Positions 39,065 to 50,200 of a stretch of DNA of 64,000 nt are shown piece after piece (positions within the stretch are counted from its first letter, which is position 1; each line of letters starts with the position of its first letter). This stretch comes from an uncultured Tenacibaculum sp. (GTDB lineage Bacteria > Bacteroidota > Bacteroidia > Flavobacteriales > Flavobacteriaceae), in NCBI GenBank assembly GCA_947497895.1, contig CANMIL010000009.1, forward strand, positions 1 to 64,000, written 5' to 3'. The notes beneath the pieces were generated by a model. That model did no database searches. It saw only the letters and a program-made list of their open reading frames with translations, and was not told the DNA's origin. A program made the translations under genes and the position numbers.

Positions 39065-40021
39065 ATGTCTAAAGAATTAAAAACAGGAATCGTTGCGGTA
39101 ATCATTATAGCAATATTCGTTTGGGGCTACAATTTTCTTAAAGGTCAAGATCTTTTTAATCCGGGTACACGATACTTTTATGTTGAATTCGATAATATTA
39201 GTGGGTTGAATGAGGCTAGTATTGTTTCGATTAATGGATTAAAAGTAGGAAAGATTTCGGAAATTAAATTCAATAAAAACCCAGAGAGAAGAGGGAATTT
39301 GGTAGTGAAGCTAAGTGTTGAAAATAAATTTAGCTTTAGCAAAAATAGTATTGCTAAGATATATTCTGCTGGTCTTATGGGAGGTCAGAATTTGGCAATT
39401 ATTCCTAGTTATGAAGGAGAAGAGGCGGAGTCAGGTGATTACTTAAGAGGTGAAATAGAAAAAGATTTGATAGGATCTTTAAGTGATAAGATAACGCCGA
39501 GATTGGAACATACTATGGACGGTGTTGATTCTTTAGTAACTGGATTCAATCAGGTATTAGATTATAAATCTCGAAAGAGTTTAAATAGAACCATCTTAAA
39601 TTTCGAAAAGACTATTATGGATGTCCGATCAACATTGGCATCTGTAAATTCAATGTTGAAAAATAGTAAAGGAAATATTGAAGAAACAGTTAAAAATACG
39701 AAGAAGATTACGGAGGATTTTTCTAAAGTTTCGGGAGATTTGGCAAAGGCAAATCTTGGAGCCACTGTAAAAAAGTTGGAAACTACCTTAACTAAGGTAA
39801 ATGCCATCTTAGCAGATATGAAGAGTGGTAAAGGAACAATTGGAAAGTTGATGACGGATAAAGCAATGTATGATAACCTAACCAATGCTTCCAAAGAATT
39901 AGAAGAACTTCTTAGAGAGATGAAATTAAACCCAAAACGTTTTGTTCATTTTTCATTATTTGGTAAAAAAGCGAAACCATATAACGAAGAAAATAACGGA
40001 AAAAACGTTAGCAATAAATAA
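39065..40021 (+). CDS. MlaD-like MCE family protein
   Basis: A 318-residue protein with one N-terminal transmembrane helix (about 6-24) and a periplasmic MCE domain (about 38-115, FDNISGLNEASIVSINGLKVGKI). The C-terminal half is helical coiled coil (about 150-290). MCE proteins form hexameric rings that carry phospholipids between the membranes. Its MlaE/MlaF partners are not in the window. It is close behind the amidase and 3 bases ahead of the AhpD-like gene, suggesting an envelope operon. Confidence 0.9.
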   Translation: MSKELKTGIVAVIIIAIFVWGYNFLKGQDLFNPGTRYFYVEFDNISGLNEASIVSINGLKVGKISEIKFNKNPERRGNLVVKLSVENKFSFSKNSIAKIYSAGLMGGQNLAIIPSYEGEEAESGDYLRGEIEKDLIGSLSDKITPRLEHTMDGVDSLVTGFNQVLDYKSRKSLNRTILNFEKTIMDVRSTLASVNSMLKNSKGNIEETVKNTKKITEDFSKVSGDLAKANLGATVKKLETTLTKVNAILADMKSGKGTIGKLMTDKAMYDNLTNASKELEELLREMKLNPKRFVHFSLFGKKAKPYNEENNGKNVSNK

Positions 40022-40024
40022 TTA

Positions 40025-40627
40025 ATGAGCTGGATTAAAATTATTTCATTTGAAGAGGCTCAAGGAAAACTAAAAAAACTTTATCAAAAAGTAACAGGCC
40101 CTAGTAATAATGTAGACAATATAATGCTTGTTCATGGTTTAAGACCGCATACCATGGTCGGACATATGGCATTGTATAAAAACGTATTACATAATAGTAA
40201 TAACACCTTACCCAAATGGTATTTAGAAACAATTGGAGTATATGTGAGCATGTTAAATAACTGCGATTATTGTGTTGAGCATCATTATTCGGGACTGGCA
40301 CGATTGTTAAACGATGATAAACAAGCTTCTGAACTTAGAAAAAGTTTAGAAACAAATAATCTAAGTCTGGTTTTAAACAAAAAATATGAAACTGGCTTAG
40401 TATATGCCAAACAACTTACACTAAAACCTTCAGAGTTAACTGAAGGAGATATAAATCGCTTAAAGGAGGAAGAACTTACTGATGGAGAAATACTAGAAAT
40501 TAACCAAGTAGTTAGCTATTTTAATTATGCTAACAGAACAGTTTTAGGTCTAGGTGTTTCTACCAAAGGAGATATTTTAGGTTTATCACCTAATAGCTCT
40601 GACGACGATAATTGGAATCATCAATAA
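40025..40627 (+). CDS. AhpD/carboxymuconolactone decarboxylase-like peroxidase-related protein
   Basis: A 200-residue helical cytosolic protein with the AhpD-type redox motif NNCDYCVEHH (C80, C83, H87). Family members reduce peroxides or peroxiredoxins through the CxxC pair. The substrate and reductant are not known. It is the link between the MlaD-like gene (3 bases upstream) and the Fe-S oxidoreductase pair (14 bases downstream), so it probably belongs to the same transcript and may draw electrons from that pair; this is inference. Confidence 0.85.
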   Translation: MSWIKIISFEEAQGKLKKLYQKVTGPSNNVDNIMLVHGLRPHTMVGHMALYKNVLHNSNNTLPKWYLETIGVYVSMLNNCDYCVEHHYSGLARLLNDDKQASELRKSLETNNLSLVLNKKYETGLVYAKQLTLKPSELTEGDINRLKEEELTDGEILEINQVVSYFNYANRTVLGLGVSTKGDILGLSPNSSDDDNWNHQ

Positions 40628-40641
40628 CTAACAAATAATAC

Positions 40642-41958
40642 ATGGAAAATTACGTACCAAACATCTTTTTTGCAATTATATTAATCGCAGGAATAGGATA
40701 CTTTGTAATGAATGTTCGAAAGCTGATTAGAAATATCAAACTAGGTAAAGATATTGATAGGAATGATAGGAAGCCCGAGCGATGGAAGAACATGGCAAAA
40801 ATTGCCTTAGGTCAATATAAAATGGTAAGGCGTCCAATTTCTGGAATCTTACACATTGTGGTTTATATTGGGTTTATAATTATTAATATCGAGATGCTCG
40901 AAATCGTTGTAGATGGTTTATTTGGAACACATAGAGTATTTCAAGAACCGTTAGGAAATGGTATATATGGATTTTTAATTGGAACTTTTGAAGTTCTTGC
41001 TGTTTTAGTATTGGTCTCAGTAATAATCTTTTGGTTCAGAAGAAATATTGAAAAAATCAAACGTTTCTGGAGTAAGGAAATGACTGGTTGGCCAAAGAAT
41101 GATGGTAACATTATCTTATATTTTGAAATCGTATTAATGTCGCTTTTTCTAGTCATGAATGCAACTGATGTAGGTTTTCAAGAGGCTGGAGCAGGGAATG
41201 TAGTTTCGCAGTTTATAGCTCCTTGGTTTGAAGGATTTTCTCATGATCAACTTCATATTATTGAAAAAACGACATGGTGGGTTCATATCGTTGGAATTCT
41301 AATCTTTTTGAATTACTTATATTATTCAAAGCACTTACACATTTTGTTGGCATTCCCAAATACATTTTATGCGAACTTAAAACCAAAAGGACAGTTTACC
41401 AATGTAGCTTCAGTAACTAAAGAGGTAAAAATGATGATGGATCCAGATGCAGATCCTTATGCGATGCCAGCTGAAGGTGAAGAAGAGGGAGAGCCAGAAA
41501 AGTTTGGAGCTTCGGATGTAATGGATTTGAATTGGGTACAATTAATGAATGCCTACACTTGTACTGAGTGTGGTCGTTGTACATCATCTTGTCCAGCTAA
41601 TTTAACAGGAAAAGAATTATCACCTCGTGCAATTATGATGAAAACTCGTGATCGAGTTGAGGAAGTAGGAAATAATATTGATTTTAACGGAGGTGAATTT
41701 AAACCTGATGGTAAACAATTACTCGATGATTATATAACAAGAGAAGAACTTTGGGCATGTACAAGTTGTAATGCGTGTGTACAGGAATGTCCTATTGGAA
41801 TTGATCCTTTATCAATTATAATGGAAATGCGTCGCTATTTAGTAATGGAAGAGTCAGCCGCTCCTCAAGAACTAAATATGATGATGACTAACATTGAAAA
41901 TAATGGTGCACCTTGGCAGTATAGCCAAATGGATAGATTAAACTGGAAAGATGAATAA
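40642..41958 (+). CDS. Membrane Fe-S oxidoreductase, 4Fe-4S dicluster subunit
   Basis: A 438-residue protein with about five hydrophobic helices in the first 250 residues (NarI/HdrE-like membrane part), then a cytosolic ferredoxin domain with two cluster motifs CTECGRCTSSCPA and CTSCNACVQECPI (about 310-395). It resembles the N-terminal half of heterodisulfide reductase/glycolate oxidase subunits. The CCG part is encoded separately by the next gene. It should pass electrons between a soluble donor and quinone; neither is known. Confidence 0.88.
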   Translation: MENYVPNIFFAIILIAGIGYFVMNVRKLIRNIKLGKDIDRNDRKPERWKNMAKIALGQYKMVRRPISGILHIVVYIGFIIINIEMLEIVVDGLFGTHRVFQEPLGNGIYGFLIGTFEVLAVLVLVSVIIFWFRRNIEKIKRFWSKEMTGWPKNDGNIILYFEIVLMSLFLVMNATDVGFQEAGAGNVVSQFIAPWFEGFSHDQLHIIEKTTWWVHIVGILIFLNYLYYSKHLHILLAFPNTFYANLKPKGQFTNVASVTKEVKMMMDPDADPYAMPAEGEEEGEPEKFGASDVMDLNWVQLMNAYTCTECGRCTSSCPANLTGKELSPRAIMMKTRDRVEEVGNNIDFNGGEFKPDGKQLLDDYITREELWACTSCNACVQECPIGIDPLSIIMEMRRYLVMEESAAPQELNMMMTNIENNGAPWQYSQMDRLNWKDE

Positions 41959-42022
41959 TCTTCGGTTTTAGTGAAGTAAGAATAAAATAAGAAATGTATC
42001 AACAATTAAACGATAAAGAATT

Positions 42023-42802
42023 ATGAATGTACCAACAATGGCAGATATGATGGCTCAAGGAAAGCAACCAGAAGTGTTGTTTTGGGTTGGAGCAGCAGGA
42101 AGTTATGATGATAGAGCAAAGAAAATAACAAGAGCTTTTGTTAAAATTTTACATGAAGCGAATGTTGATTTTGCAGTATTAGGTACTGAAGAAAGTTCAA
42201 CGGGTGATGCAGCTAAAAGAGCAGGAAACGAATTTTTGTTTCAGATGCAAGCCATGATGAACATAGAAATACTAAATGGATATGAGGTAAAAACAATTGT
42301 TACTTGTGATCCTCACTCATATAATACATTTAAAAACGAGTATCCTGGTTTAGGTGGAAACTATAAGGTTTATCACCATACGCAGTTTATAAGTAAGCTA
42401 ATCAATGAAGGACGCTTATCTGTGGAAGGTGAAAATCTAAAAAATAAGAGATTAACTTATCACGATCCTTGTTATTTAGGACGAGCAAATGACGTATATG
42501 AAACCCCAAGAGAACTAATTAAGCGTTTGGGCGTTAAAATGACTGAAATGAGGCGTCATAAGTCTACGGCTTTATGCTGTGGTGCTGGAGGAGCTCAAAT
42601 GTTTAAAGAGCCTGAAAAAGGGGATAAGGATGTTAACATATTAAGAACTGAAGACGCCTTGGAAACAAATCCTCAAATTATAGCAACTGGTTGCCCTTAC
42701 TGTAATACCATGATGACAGATGGAGTTAAGTTTAAAGAAAAAGAGGCGCAAATTTCAGTAAAAGATATTGCCGAATTAATAGCAGAGGCTAATAACTTAT
42801 AA
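42023..42802 (+). CDS. CCG-domain Fe-S oxidoreductase subunit
   Basis: A 259-residue soluble protein with a CCG (cysteine-rich) domain: DPCYLGRANDVYE, then STALCCGAGGAQMF, with cysteines for a special cluster as in HdrB or GlcF. The first CCG copy is degenerate (VTCDPHSYNT, with a single Cys). It is the partner of the membrane dicluster protein, 64 bases upstream. An inverted repeat follows the stop. Together they look like a split HdrD-type enzyme of flavobacteria. Confidence 0.88.
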   Translation: MNVPTMADMMAQGKQPEVLFWVGAAGSYDDRAKKITRAFVKILHEANVDFAVLGTEESSTGDAAKRAGNEFLFQMQAMMNIEILNGYEVKTIVTCDPHSYNTFKNEYPGLGGNYKVYHHTQFISKLINEGRLSVEGENLKNKRLTYHDPCYLGRANDVYETPRELIKRLGVKMTEMRRHKSTALCCGAGGAQMFKEPEKGDKDVNILRTEDALETNPQIIATGCPYCNTMMTDGVKFKEKEAQISVKDIAELIAEANNL

Positions 42803-42810
42803 AATAACAA

Positions 42811-42852
42811 GGATTCACTACCATAGTAGTAACTAAACTTAGTAGTGAATCC
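42811..42852. repeat. Perfect 11-bp inverted repeat after the CCG gene
   Basis: GGATTCACTAC (42811-42821) and GTAGTGAATCC (42842-42852) with a 20-base loop; no T tract follows. Probably an atypical end of the Fe-S operon. Confidence 0.6.
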
Positions 42853-43735
42853 AAAAATATTATAGTATACTGAGACGTATATTTTAGCTTTTTATCTCAT
42901 TTTTAACTTTTTAAAATACTTTTTTTCAAGGTTTGTTAAACTTTGAAAAAAAACAACATTTTTTTCTAAATAGCTTATTGTTATCAAACAAAAAAATACT
43001 ACTTTCGTGGTATATGATAGTTATGAATTTCTACTACAAAATAGCTATTATTTAATAAGGAAAAAAATCCTTGAATTCTCTTTATATCATAAAAAAAATC
43101 ATCGCATGTAATTGGGAGAGGCGAAGCCGTGTATAGTTTAAATTAATACTACATTTTAGTATTATTATACTGGTGTTTTTGTTATACTATAATAACTTGG
43201 ATACAAAGCACAAAACCTTTTTTTAACTACGTTTCATAGATTATAAAATCTGTAAAAAAGGAAAAAATAAGAGCCATTTTTATACCAATTAAATGGTAGA
43301 ATGGTGTAAGTAAATTATTCTCTTTTAGCTTATTTGCGATAGAATAATAATGTCTTAGATGTCATGTTAATGTTATGCCTATTTTTTGTCTAAAGAAATT
43401 CTAAACATAATTCATTTACCAACATTTTAAAATTCAATTTGTATGACGTTGAGCTCGCTCATATTTATGCTTTTATAATTGAGAATTATATCAATATATA
43501 TACTACATAATAAAAATAATGTCATGACATTATTGGGTTAAAATCAAATGACAAGAAGTCTTACTAATTTTTAATCGAATTGTTGATTTAACAGCACGTC
43601 GATTTTATATCGTCAAGTCAACCAAACTAATAACAATTTCAAACATAAAAATGTTAATCAAACCTGATTTCGTTATCTAATTCAGATAATAACAACTCGG
43701 GTAAAATAACCATTCTAAAAAACTAAGTACTAATT
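42853..43735 (+). other. Gene-free leader upstream of the lipopeptide cluster
   Basis: No credible ORF occurs in this stretch. It is AT-rich, with a perfect 20-bp palindrome (43515-43534), an imperfect inverted repeat GTTATCT/AGATAATAAC (43671-43692), a TACTTTCG promoter-like element near 43007-43014 with a TTG about 22 bases upstream, and a short GC-richer patch (43106-43136) in AT-rich surroundings. It probably carries the control region of the cluster. The promoter of the first gene cannot be placed with confidence. Confidence 0.55.
43515..43534. promoter_or_regulatory. Perfect 20-bp palindrome, candidate operator
   Basis: AATAATGTCA followed directly by its reverse complement TGACATTATT. 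It lies 200 bases before the ATG of the first biosynthetic gene. Perfect two-fold symmetry without a loop fits binding by a dimeric regulator. Confidence 0.55.
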
Positions 43736-45127
43736 ATGGAATTTCTTAAGAAATATCATTTAACAGAGACACCAAAAATTGTGTCTCCAACATTACCAGG
43801 AGAAAAATCAAAAAAAATATTGGCTTTGCAACAGGAAGTTGAAGGCAGCATTGTATCATATCCCAGAAGTATGCCTATTGGCATAAAACGAGCAAAGGGA
43901 AGTATTATTGAAGATGTTGACGGAAATCAATTTATAGATTTTTTTGGTGGATGTGGAGTATTAAATGTTGGGCATTGCAACGAATTTGTTTTAAATTACG
44001 TAAAGGAGCAACAGGAAAATTTAATACACGCACTAGATTTTCCTACTGAAAACAAAATAGATTTAATACAAAAGATAAAAGATAATTTACCAGAACATCT
44101 AAGAGACAATTATAAAGTTTGTTTTGGTGGACCTACGGGGTCTGATGCCGTTGAAGCCGCTATTAAATTAGCAAAAATAAAAACCGGAAGGGATGGTATT
44201 ATTTCTTTCAAAGGAGGTTATCATGGTATGACCTCAGGAGCACTGGCAGTAACTTCTGATATAGGTTTTAGAAACCATATTTCTTCATTAATGCCTAATG
44301 TAGATTTTGCGCCCTACAATTATCCTTACAGAAGTAATAAGGAACAGGGAAGTGATGAAATAGATGGTTTAGTTGCATTTGAAGAGATGTTAACAAATAG
44401 TCATTCAGGAATTTATAAACCTGCCGCTATCATTGTAGAACCTTTACAAGGAGAAGGAGGAAATATTCTACCTGAAGAAGGTTACTTAGAAGGTTTGGTA
44501 AGAATAGCACATGAAAATGATGTACTTGTGATTTTTGATGAAATTCAATGTGGATTTTTTAGAACCGGAAGCTTTCTGGAATTTATGAATACGAAGGCTG
44601 TACCTGATATTATTACCTTTTCAAAAGGCTTTGGAGGTATTGGATTTCCAATTTCGGGATTAATATACAAGAAAGAAGTAGAAGCATGGGGACCTGGTGC
44701 TCACATAGGAACTTTTAGAGGAAATCAAGTAAGTATATCTGCTGCCAGAGGCGCTTTTGATTTTATAGAAAAATATAATATTGCTGAGTATACCAAAGAA
44801 CTAGGGAGTTATTTAATGGAAAAATTGGAAACACTTAAAATGGATAGCCCTTTTATTGGAGAAGTGAGAGGAAGAGGAATGATGATAGGTGTTGAGTTTG
44901 TAAAAGATAAGGAATCGAAAGAACCTTTTTCTGAATTTGTCAAGCAATTTAGAAAAGAATCTTTCCATAGAGGTTTACTATTTGAAGTAGGAGGCCATCA
45001 TGATAACGTTTTGCGTTTGGTGCCTCCGTTAATTACTACTTACAATCTTGTAGATGCTGCAATAGAAATAATGAAAGAAGCCATTGCCGTTTGCATGGAA
45101 AAATTTGCTAAACCAGTTCTTTCTTAA
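43736..45127 (+). CDS. dat: Diaminobutyrate-2-oxoglutarate aminotransferase (class III, PLP)
   Basis: A 463-residue class III aminotransferase. PLP contacts include GPTGSDAVEAA, FKGGYHGMT, the FDEIQCG Asp, and the catalytic Lys in ITFSKGFGG. Overall it is closest to Dat/EctB enzymes that form L-2,4-diaminobutyrate from aspartate semialdehyde and glutamate. It begins the operon, 16 bases before the giant synthetase whose adenylation domains 1 and 3 have Dab-like pockets, so it should supply that monomer. Ornithine- or lysine-type specificity cannot be ruled out from sequence alone. Confidence 0.88.
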   Translation: MEFLKKYHLTETPKIVSPTLPGEKSKKILALQQEVEGSIVSYPRSMPIGIKRAKGSIIEDVDGNQFIDFFGGCGVLNVGHCNEFVLNYVKEQQENLIHALDFPTENKIDLIQKIKDNLPEHLRDNYKVCFGGPTGSDAVEAAIKLAKIKTGRDGIISFKGGYHGMTSGALAVTSDIGFRNHISSLMPNVDFAPYNYPYRSNKEQGSDEIDGLVAFEEMLTNSHSGIYKPAAIIVEPLQGEGGNILPEEGYLEGLVRIAHENDVLVIFDEIQCGFFRTGSFLEFMNTKAVPDIITFSKGFGGIGFPISGLIYKKEVEAWGPGAHIGTFRGNQVSISAARGAFDFIEKYNIAEYTKELGSYLMEKLETLKMDSPFIGEVRGRGMMIGVEFVKDKESKEPFSEFVKQFRKESFHRGLLFEVGGHHDNVLRLVPPLITTYNLVDAAIEIMKEAIAVCMEKFAKPVLS

Positions 45128-45143
45128 ATAAAAAAAAGCTAAA

Positions 45144-47230
45144 ATGTTGTCAACAAATCAATTTTCTTCCGAAAAATACTTTTCGGAAGAAACACTTATG
45201 GATGTTTTTAAAAAGCATTTAAACCACTTTCCAAATAAAACATTATACAGGTTCTTTGAAAATGGAGAAGAAGAAACCGATTCAAGAACATTTTTAGAAT
45301 TGTATAATAGAGCAGAAATTATTGCAACAAATATACTTGAGCATGTAAAACCAGGTGACAGAGTATTATTACTGTTTCCTTCTGGGTTAGATTTTACAGA
45401 TGCTTTTTTTGCTTGTTTATTAGCAGGAGTAATAGCAGTTCCTGCTTTTCCTCCAAAAGGAAAACGAAGAATAGGTAGATTAGAAAAGATAGCATTTGAT
45501 TGTGCTGCTAATCTTATTTTAACTACAGAAACTACTTATGTTAAAACGAATAAATGGTTTAATAATGAGGTTTTTAACGATGTTAAGTGGCTGAGAACTG
45601 ATAAGATTGAAAATAAGAAAAGTAATCAGTTACCTAAAATAACATCAAACACTATTGCCTTTCTTCAGTATACATCTGGATCAACTGGAGATCCAAAAGG
45701 AGTTATTGTATCGCATTCTAATATAATTCATAATAATACTTTAATAAAAAATGCTTTTCATCATACACAAAAAACTATTGGATTAAGTTGGTTACCGATT
45801 TACCATGACATGGGCTTAATTGGAAATATTCTTCAAGCCTTTTTTGTTGGGTTTGAAATTTTAATTATGCCTCCAACTGCTTTTATTCAAAAACCATTAA
45901 GATGGTTAAGTTTGATAGCAAAGAACAAAGTGACCTATAGTGGGGGACCTAATTTTGCCTTTGACTTATGTATTAATCATATTAAAGAAGAAGTAGTTGA
46001 GAGTTTAGATTTAAGCAGTTGGAGAACTGCTTACAATGGTTCGGAACCCATTCGTCCGGAAACAATGAATAGGTTTGCATCTCATTTTTCTAATGCAGGA
46101 ATAACCAAAGTTTCTTTATTTCCATGTTATGGTATGGCTGAAACTACTTTGGTGGTAAGTTGCAGTAAATACAACAATCCGCCAATAGTTTTACAATTAG
46201 AAAAAGAAAAACTATATAACGGAAAAATTAAACCTTTTGAAGAAGGAAAAGATGAGTTAGGAAAAATTGAATTTGTTGGTAATGGTCCTGTGTTGGGTGA
46301 TTTGAAGGTGAAAATTGTAAATCCAGAAACAAAACAATTATGTAAAAACGGAGAAGTAGGTGAAATTTGGATTAGCGGCCCTAGTGTAGCAAAAGGATAT
46401 TGGAAAAGAGAAAAGTTAACAGAGGAAATATTTAATGCTCAAATAATTTATGCTAATGGAAAAGTAAATACAAAACTAGGCTCTTTTTTACGAACTGGAG
46501 ATATGGGGTTCTTAGAAAATAATGAACTCTATCTTTCAGGTAGACTTAAAGAAATGATGATTATTAATGGAGTTAATCATTTCCCACAAGATATAGAACA
46601 AACGGTTCAATACTCCAATTCAGACTTGCAAAGCAATGCAGGTGTTGCACTTTCAACAGAAATTAATGGAAAGCAAGAATTAATTATTGTTCAGGAAATA
46701 AAAAGAACAAGTATGCGTAACTATGACTTAGATAGGATAGTGCGTGATGTTTGTAATGCTGTATTTGTTGAGCATGAATTGTCAGTATATAGCATTTTGT
46801 TAGTTATTCCTGGACGCGTAGGTAAAACATCAAGTGGTAAGATTCAGAGAGTAGGAACTAAGTTGGCTTTCGAAAAAGGAGAGATCGAAGGAATCTTATC
46901 TGAATGGACTGCTGGAACTAAAAGAGAAAAAGAAAAGAAGGTTTTAAAACCCGATATGGAATTTCAGACGAATAAATCTTCATCTGAAATTGAAAAATGG
47001 ATATTAAATATAATTAATAAAGAATTACAAATAAATACTTCGCAAGTAAATGCTTCGACTTCTTTTGCAGAACTTGGAATGACTTCTTTAAAAGGAATTC
47101 AGTTATCGGGAATGTTATCAGAATATTTGAACACAGAAGTTTCACCGACATTAATATATGATTATCCAACAATTAAGGAATTCGCAACCCATTTGTCTCA
47201 AGAAAAAGTTTCCAGTAATAAAGAAACTGA
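45144..47230 (+). other. Loading region: fatty acyl-AMP ligase and first ACP
   Basis: The FAAL domain activates a free fatty acid as its adenylate and hands it to the ACP (LGMTSLKG, S648). FAAL marks are the LPIYHDMGLIG and CYGMAETTL motifs and the late GRLKEMMIINGVNHFPQDIE. It takes long-chain acids from the cell pool; chain length cannot be read. Confidence 0.9.
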
Positions 47231-50200
47231 AAATGAAATAAATAAAAACGAGTCTGTTGCTATAATAAGTATAGCTTGTAAGTTACCTGGAGCAAATAGC
47301 GTTGAAGAGTTTTGGGAAAATTTAAAAGCGGGAAAAGATGCGATTACCGAGGTACCTGAAGACAGATGGAATACTGATGAGTACTTTAGTGAAGAAGCTG
47401 ATGGAACAAACATGAATACCCGTTGGGGTGGATTTATTGATAAAGTAGATGAATTTGACGCATCTTTTTTTGGAATATCACCAAGAGAAGCAAAGTTTAT
47501 GGATCCGCAACAACGTATACTCTTGGAACTAAGCCACGAGTTGATTGAACGTTCAGGATATAAACCTTCCGATTTTAAAGGGTCAAAAACAGGAGTTTAT
47601 ATTGGTGCGGAACAGGTAGATTATGATAGTTATCTTAACAATAAAGAGGCTGATGTTTACTCTGGTACAGGTATCTCTACCAGCATACTTTCTAACAGAT
47701 TATCATATTATTATGATCTAAGAGGACCAAGCATGTCTATTGGTACAGCCTGTTCCTCGGCATTGGTAAGTTTACATACAGCTGTTAAGGATATTAGAAA
47801 TGGAGATTGTACAATGGCTATTGCTGGAGGTGTTAATTTAATTTTATCGCCTCAAATAACGATTGCATTGTCACAAGCCAATATGATGTCGGTTGATGGA
47901 AGGTGTAAAACATTTGATGATTCTGCCAATGGTTACGTAAGAAGTGAAGGAGCCGGATTAGTACTGTTAAAACCACTTTCAAAAGCACTGGAAGATGGTG
48001 ATATAATAGAGGCAGTAATAAAAGGTTCTGCAATAAATCAAGATGGTAGAAGTAATGGATTAACTGCTCCCAATGGTTTGTCACAACAAGACCTTATAAA
48101 AGATGCTCTTAGGTCGGCAGGCTTTAACCCTAATGACATTGACTATGTTGAAGCTCATGGAACCGGAACGGCTTTAGGAGATCCTATAGAAGTTAATGCC
48201 CTCAATGCGGTTTATGGGGAAGGAAGAAGTAAAGCTAGCCCTTTAATTGTTGGATCCGTAAAGGCCAATATTGGTCACTTGGAATCAGGAGCAGGGATAG
48301 CGGGGCTAATTAAAGCAGTTTTATGTTTAAAATACGGTAAAATTCCTAAACAGATTCATTACAATGTACCCAATACTCATGTAGCTTGGGAAAGGCTGAA
48401 TGTGTTAATTCCTGAAAGACTTTTAGATTGGGATAAAAAAGGTACCATAACAAGAAAAGCAGGAGTAAGTTCCTTTGGTTTCGGAGGAGCCAATGCTCAT
48501 ACTATTTTAGAAGAAGCACCGATAAAATCGACATCTCGAAAAATAGAAAAGGAAGCTAGATCAAAAGAGTTGGTAACCATTTCTAGTAAAACAGAAGAAG
48601 GATTAAAGGCTCAGGTAGAAGCAATTTTACATTTTTTGCATAAAAATTCAAAAATCACTTTACAAGAGTTATCATACAATTTAGCTATATCTAAAGTTCA
48701 TTTTGAAAAAAGAACAGGATTTATCTGTAAAGACAAAAATGACCTTATAAATAAATTGAATGCTTTTAAAACTGGATCTTTTAAGAGGATAAAAGCCCAT
48801 AAAAAAGCATTTTTATTTACGGGACAAGGATCGCAATATCTTAAAATGAGTGGAGAGCTTTATAAAACAGAACCTGTTTTTAAGGAAGCTTTTAATACTT
48901 GTGCAAAAATTTTAGATAATTACTTAGAAAAGAATTTACTATCCGTAATTTTTTCCGATACTGAAAATGATCAATCCTTACTGCTTAACCAAACAAATTA
49001 CACGCAACCAGCTCTTTTCTCAGTTGGATATGCTTTAGCAAAATTATGGGAAAGCTGGGGAGTACTTCCAGATGTTTTAATAGGACATAGCTTAGGGGAA
49101 ATAACGGCTGCCTGTATTGCTGGGGTATTTAACCTTGATGATGCTTTAAAATTGGTAGCGCATCGAGGTAGATTGATGCAGGGAATAAAAGAGCAAGGTA
49201 GTATGCTTTCTGTGCAATGTACTATAAATATTGCTGAAGAAGTTATTAAAGGGTACGAGAATAGTATAAGTATTGCAGCAATTAATAGCCCTTATCAAAT
49301 AGTGTTGTCGGGTGAATCCGATTCAATAAACCAAATTAAACAGTTATTGGATTCACTAAAAGTAAAATATAAAGACTTACCAGTTTCTCAGGCTTTTCAT
49401 TCCCCTTTAATGAAAGAAATTTTAGAGGAGTTTCAGGAAATAGCGAGTAGTATTTCATACAAACTACCCGAATATGACATTGTAAGCAATGTTACAGGAA
49501 AAATAGAAAATGAAAAATTAACGTCGCCTGACTATTGGACGAGACATATTAGTGCGCCTGTTTCCTTTAAAAAGGGGATGGAAACGCTTGAAAGTCTGAA
49601 TACTAATATATTCATTGAAATTGGTCCTAACCCTACTTTAATTACGCAAGGAAGCAGGTGCGTTGCAGATAGTTCAAAAGGAATTTGGCTTCCATCAATG
49701 AAAAAAGGCCTTAGTGATACACAAGTGATCTTAGAAAGTCTTTTAGAGTTATACAAGGAAGGTCATGATATAGATTGGAATGCATTTTTTAGTAAGAGAA
49801 AAACTTCAAGAGTGGTACTGCCCACTTATAAATTTCAACGAAAAAGTTATTGGGTAGAGGATATAACTAAAAAAGAACGTATAAAAAACAATAATTCTGA
49901 TATAGCAGTTTATAAAAAAGAAATCAATGGGAGTTTTGACGAAGTTTATAAGAATTTAGTTGAACTAATAGCTTCGGCACTGCAAATAGAAACAAATGAG
50001 TTATCACCTCAGACAATTTTGCTAAATATTGGAGCAGACTCTCTGGTATTAACTGAAATTACGAAGAAAATTGAAAAATATTATAATGTAGGAGTTCCTA
50101 TAAGAAGACTGTTTGAAGATATAAAAGATATTGAGGCGTTGGTGAATTTCATATTAGAAAAAATAGAAATTGAACACCCTATCGAAGAAAAAATTGAAAA

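Noticed and set aside
43100..43140. Known riboswitch class in the cluster leader
   Set aside because: The patch is short, with only a three-base-pair GGC/GCC stem that I can see and no match to a class I know.
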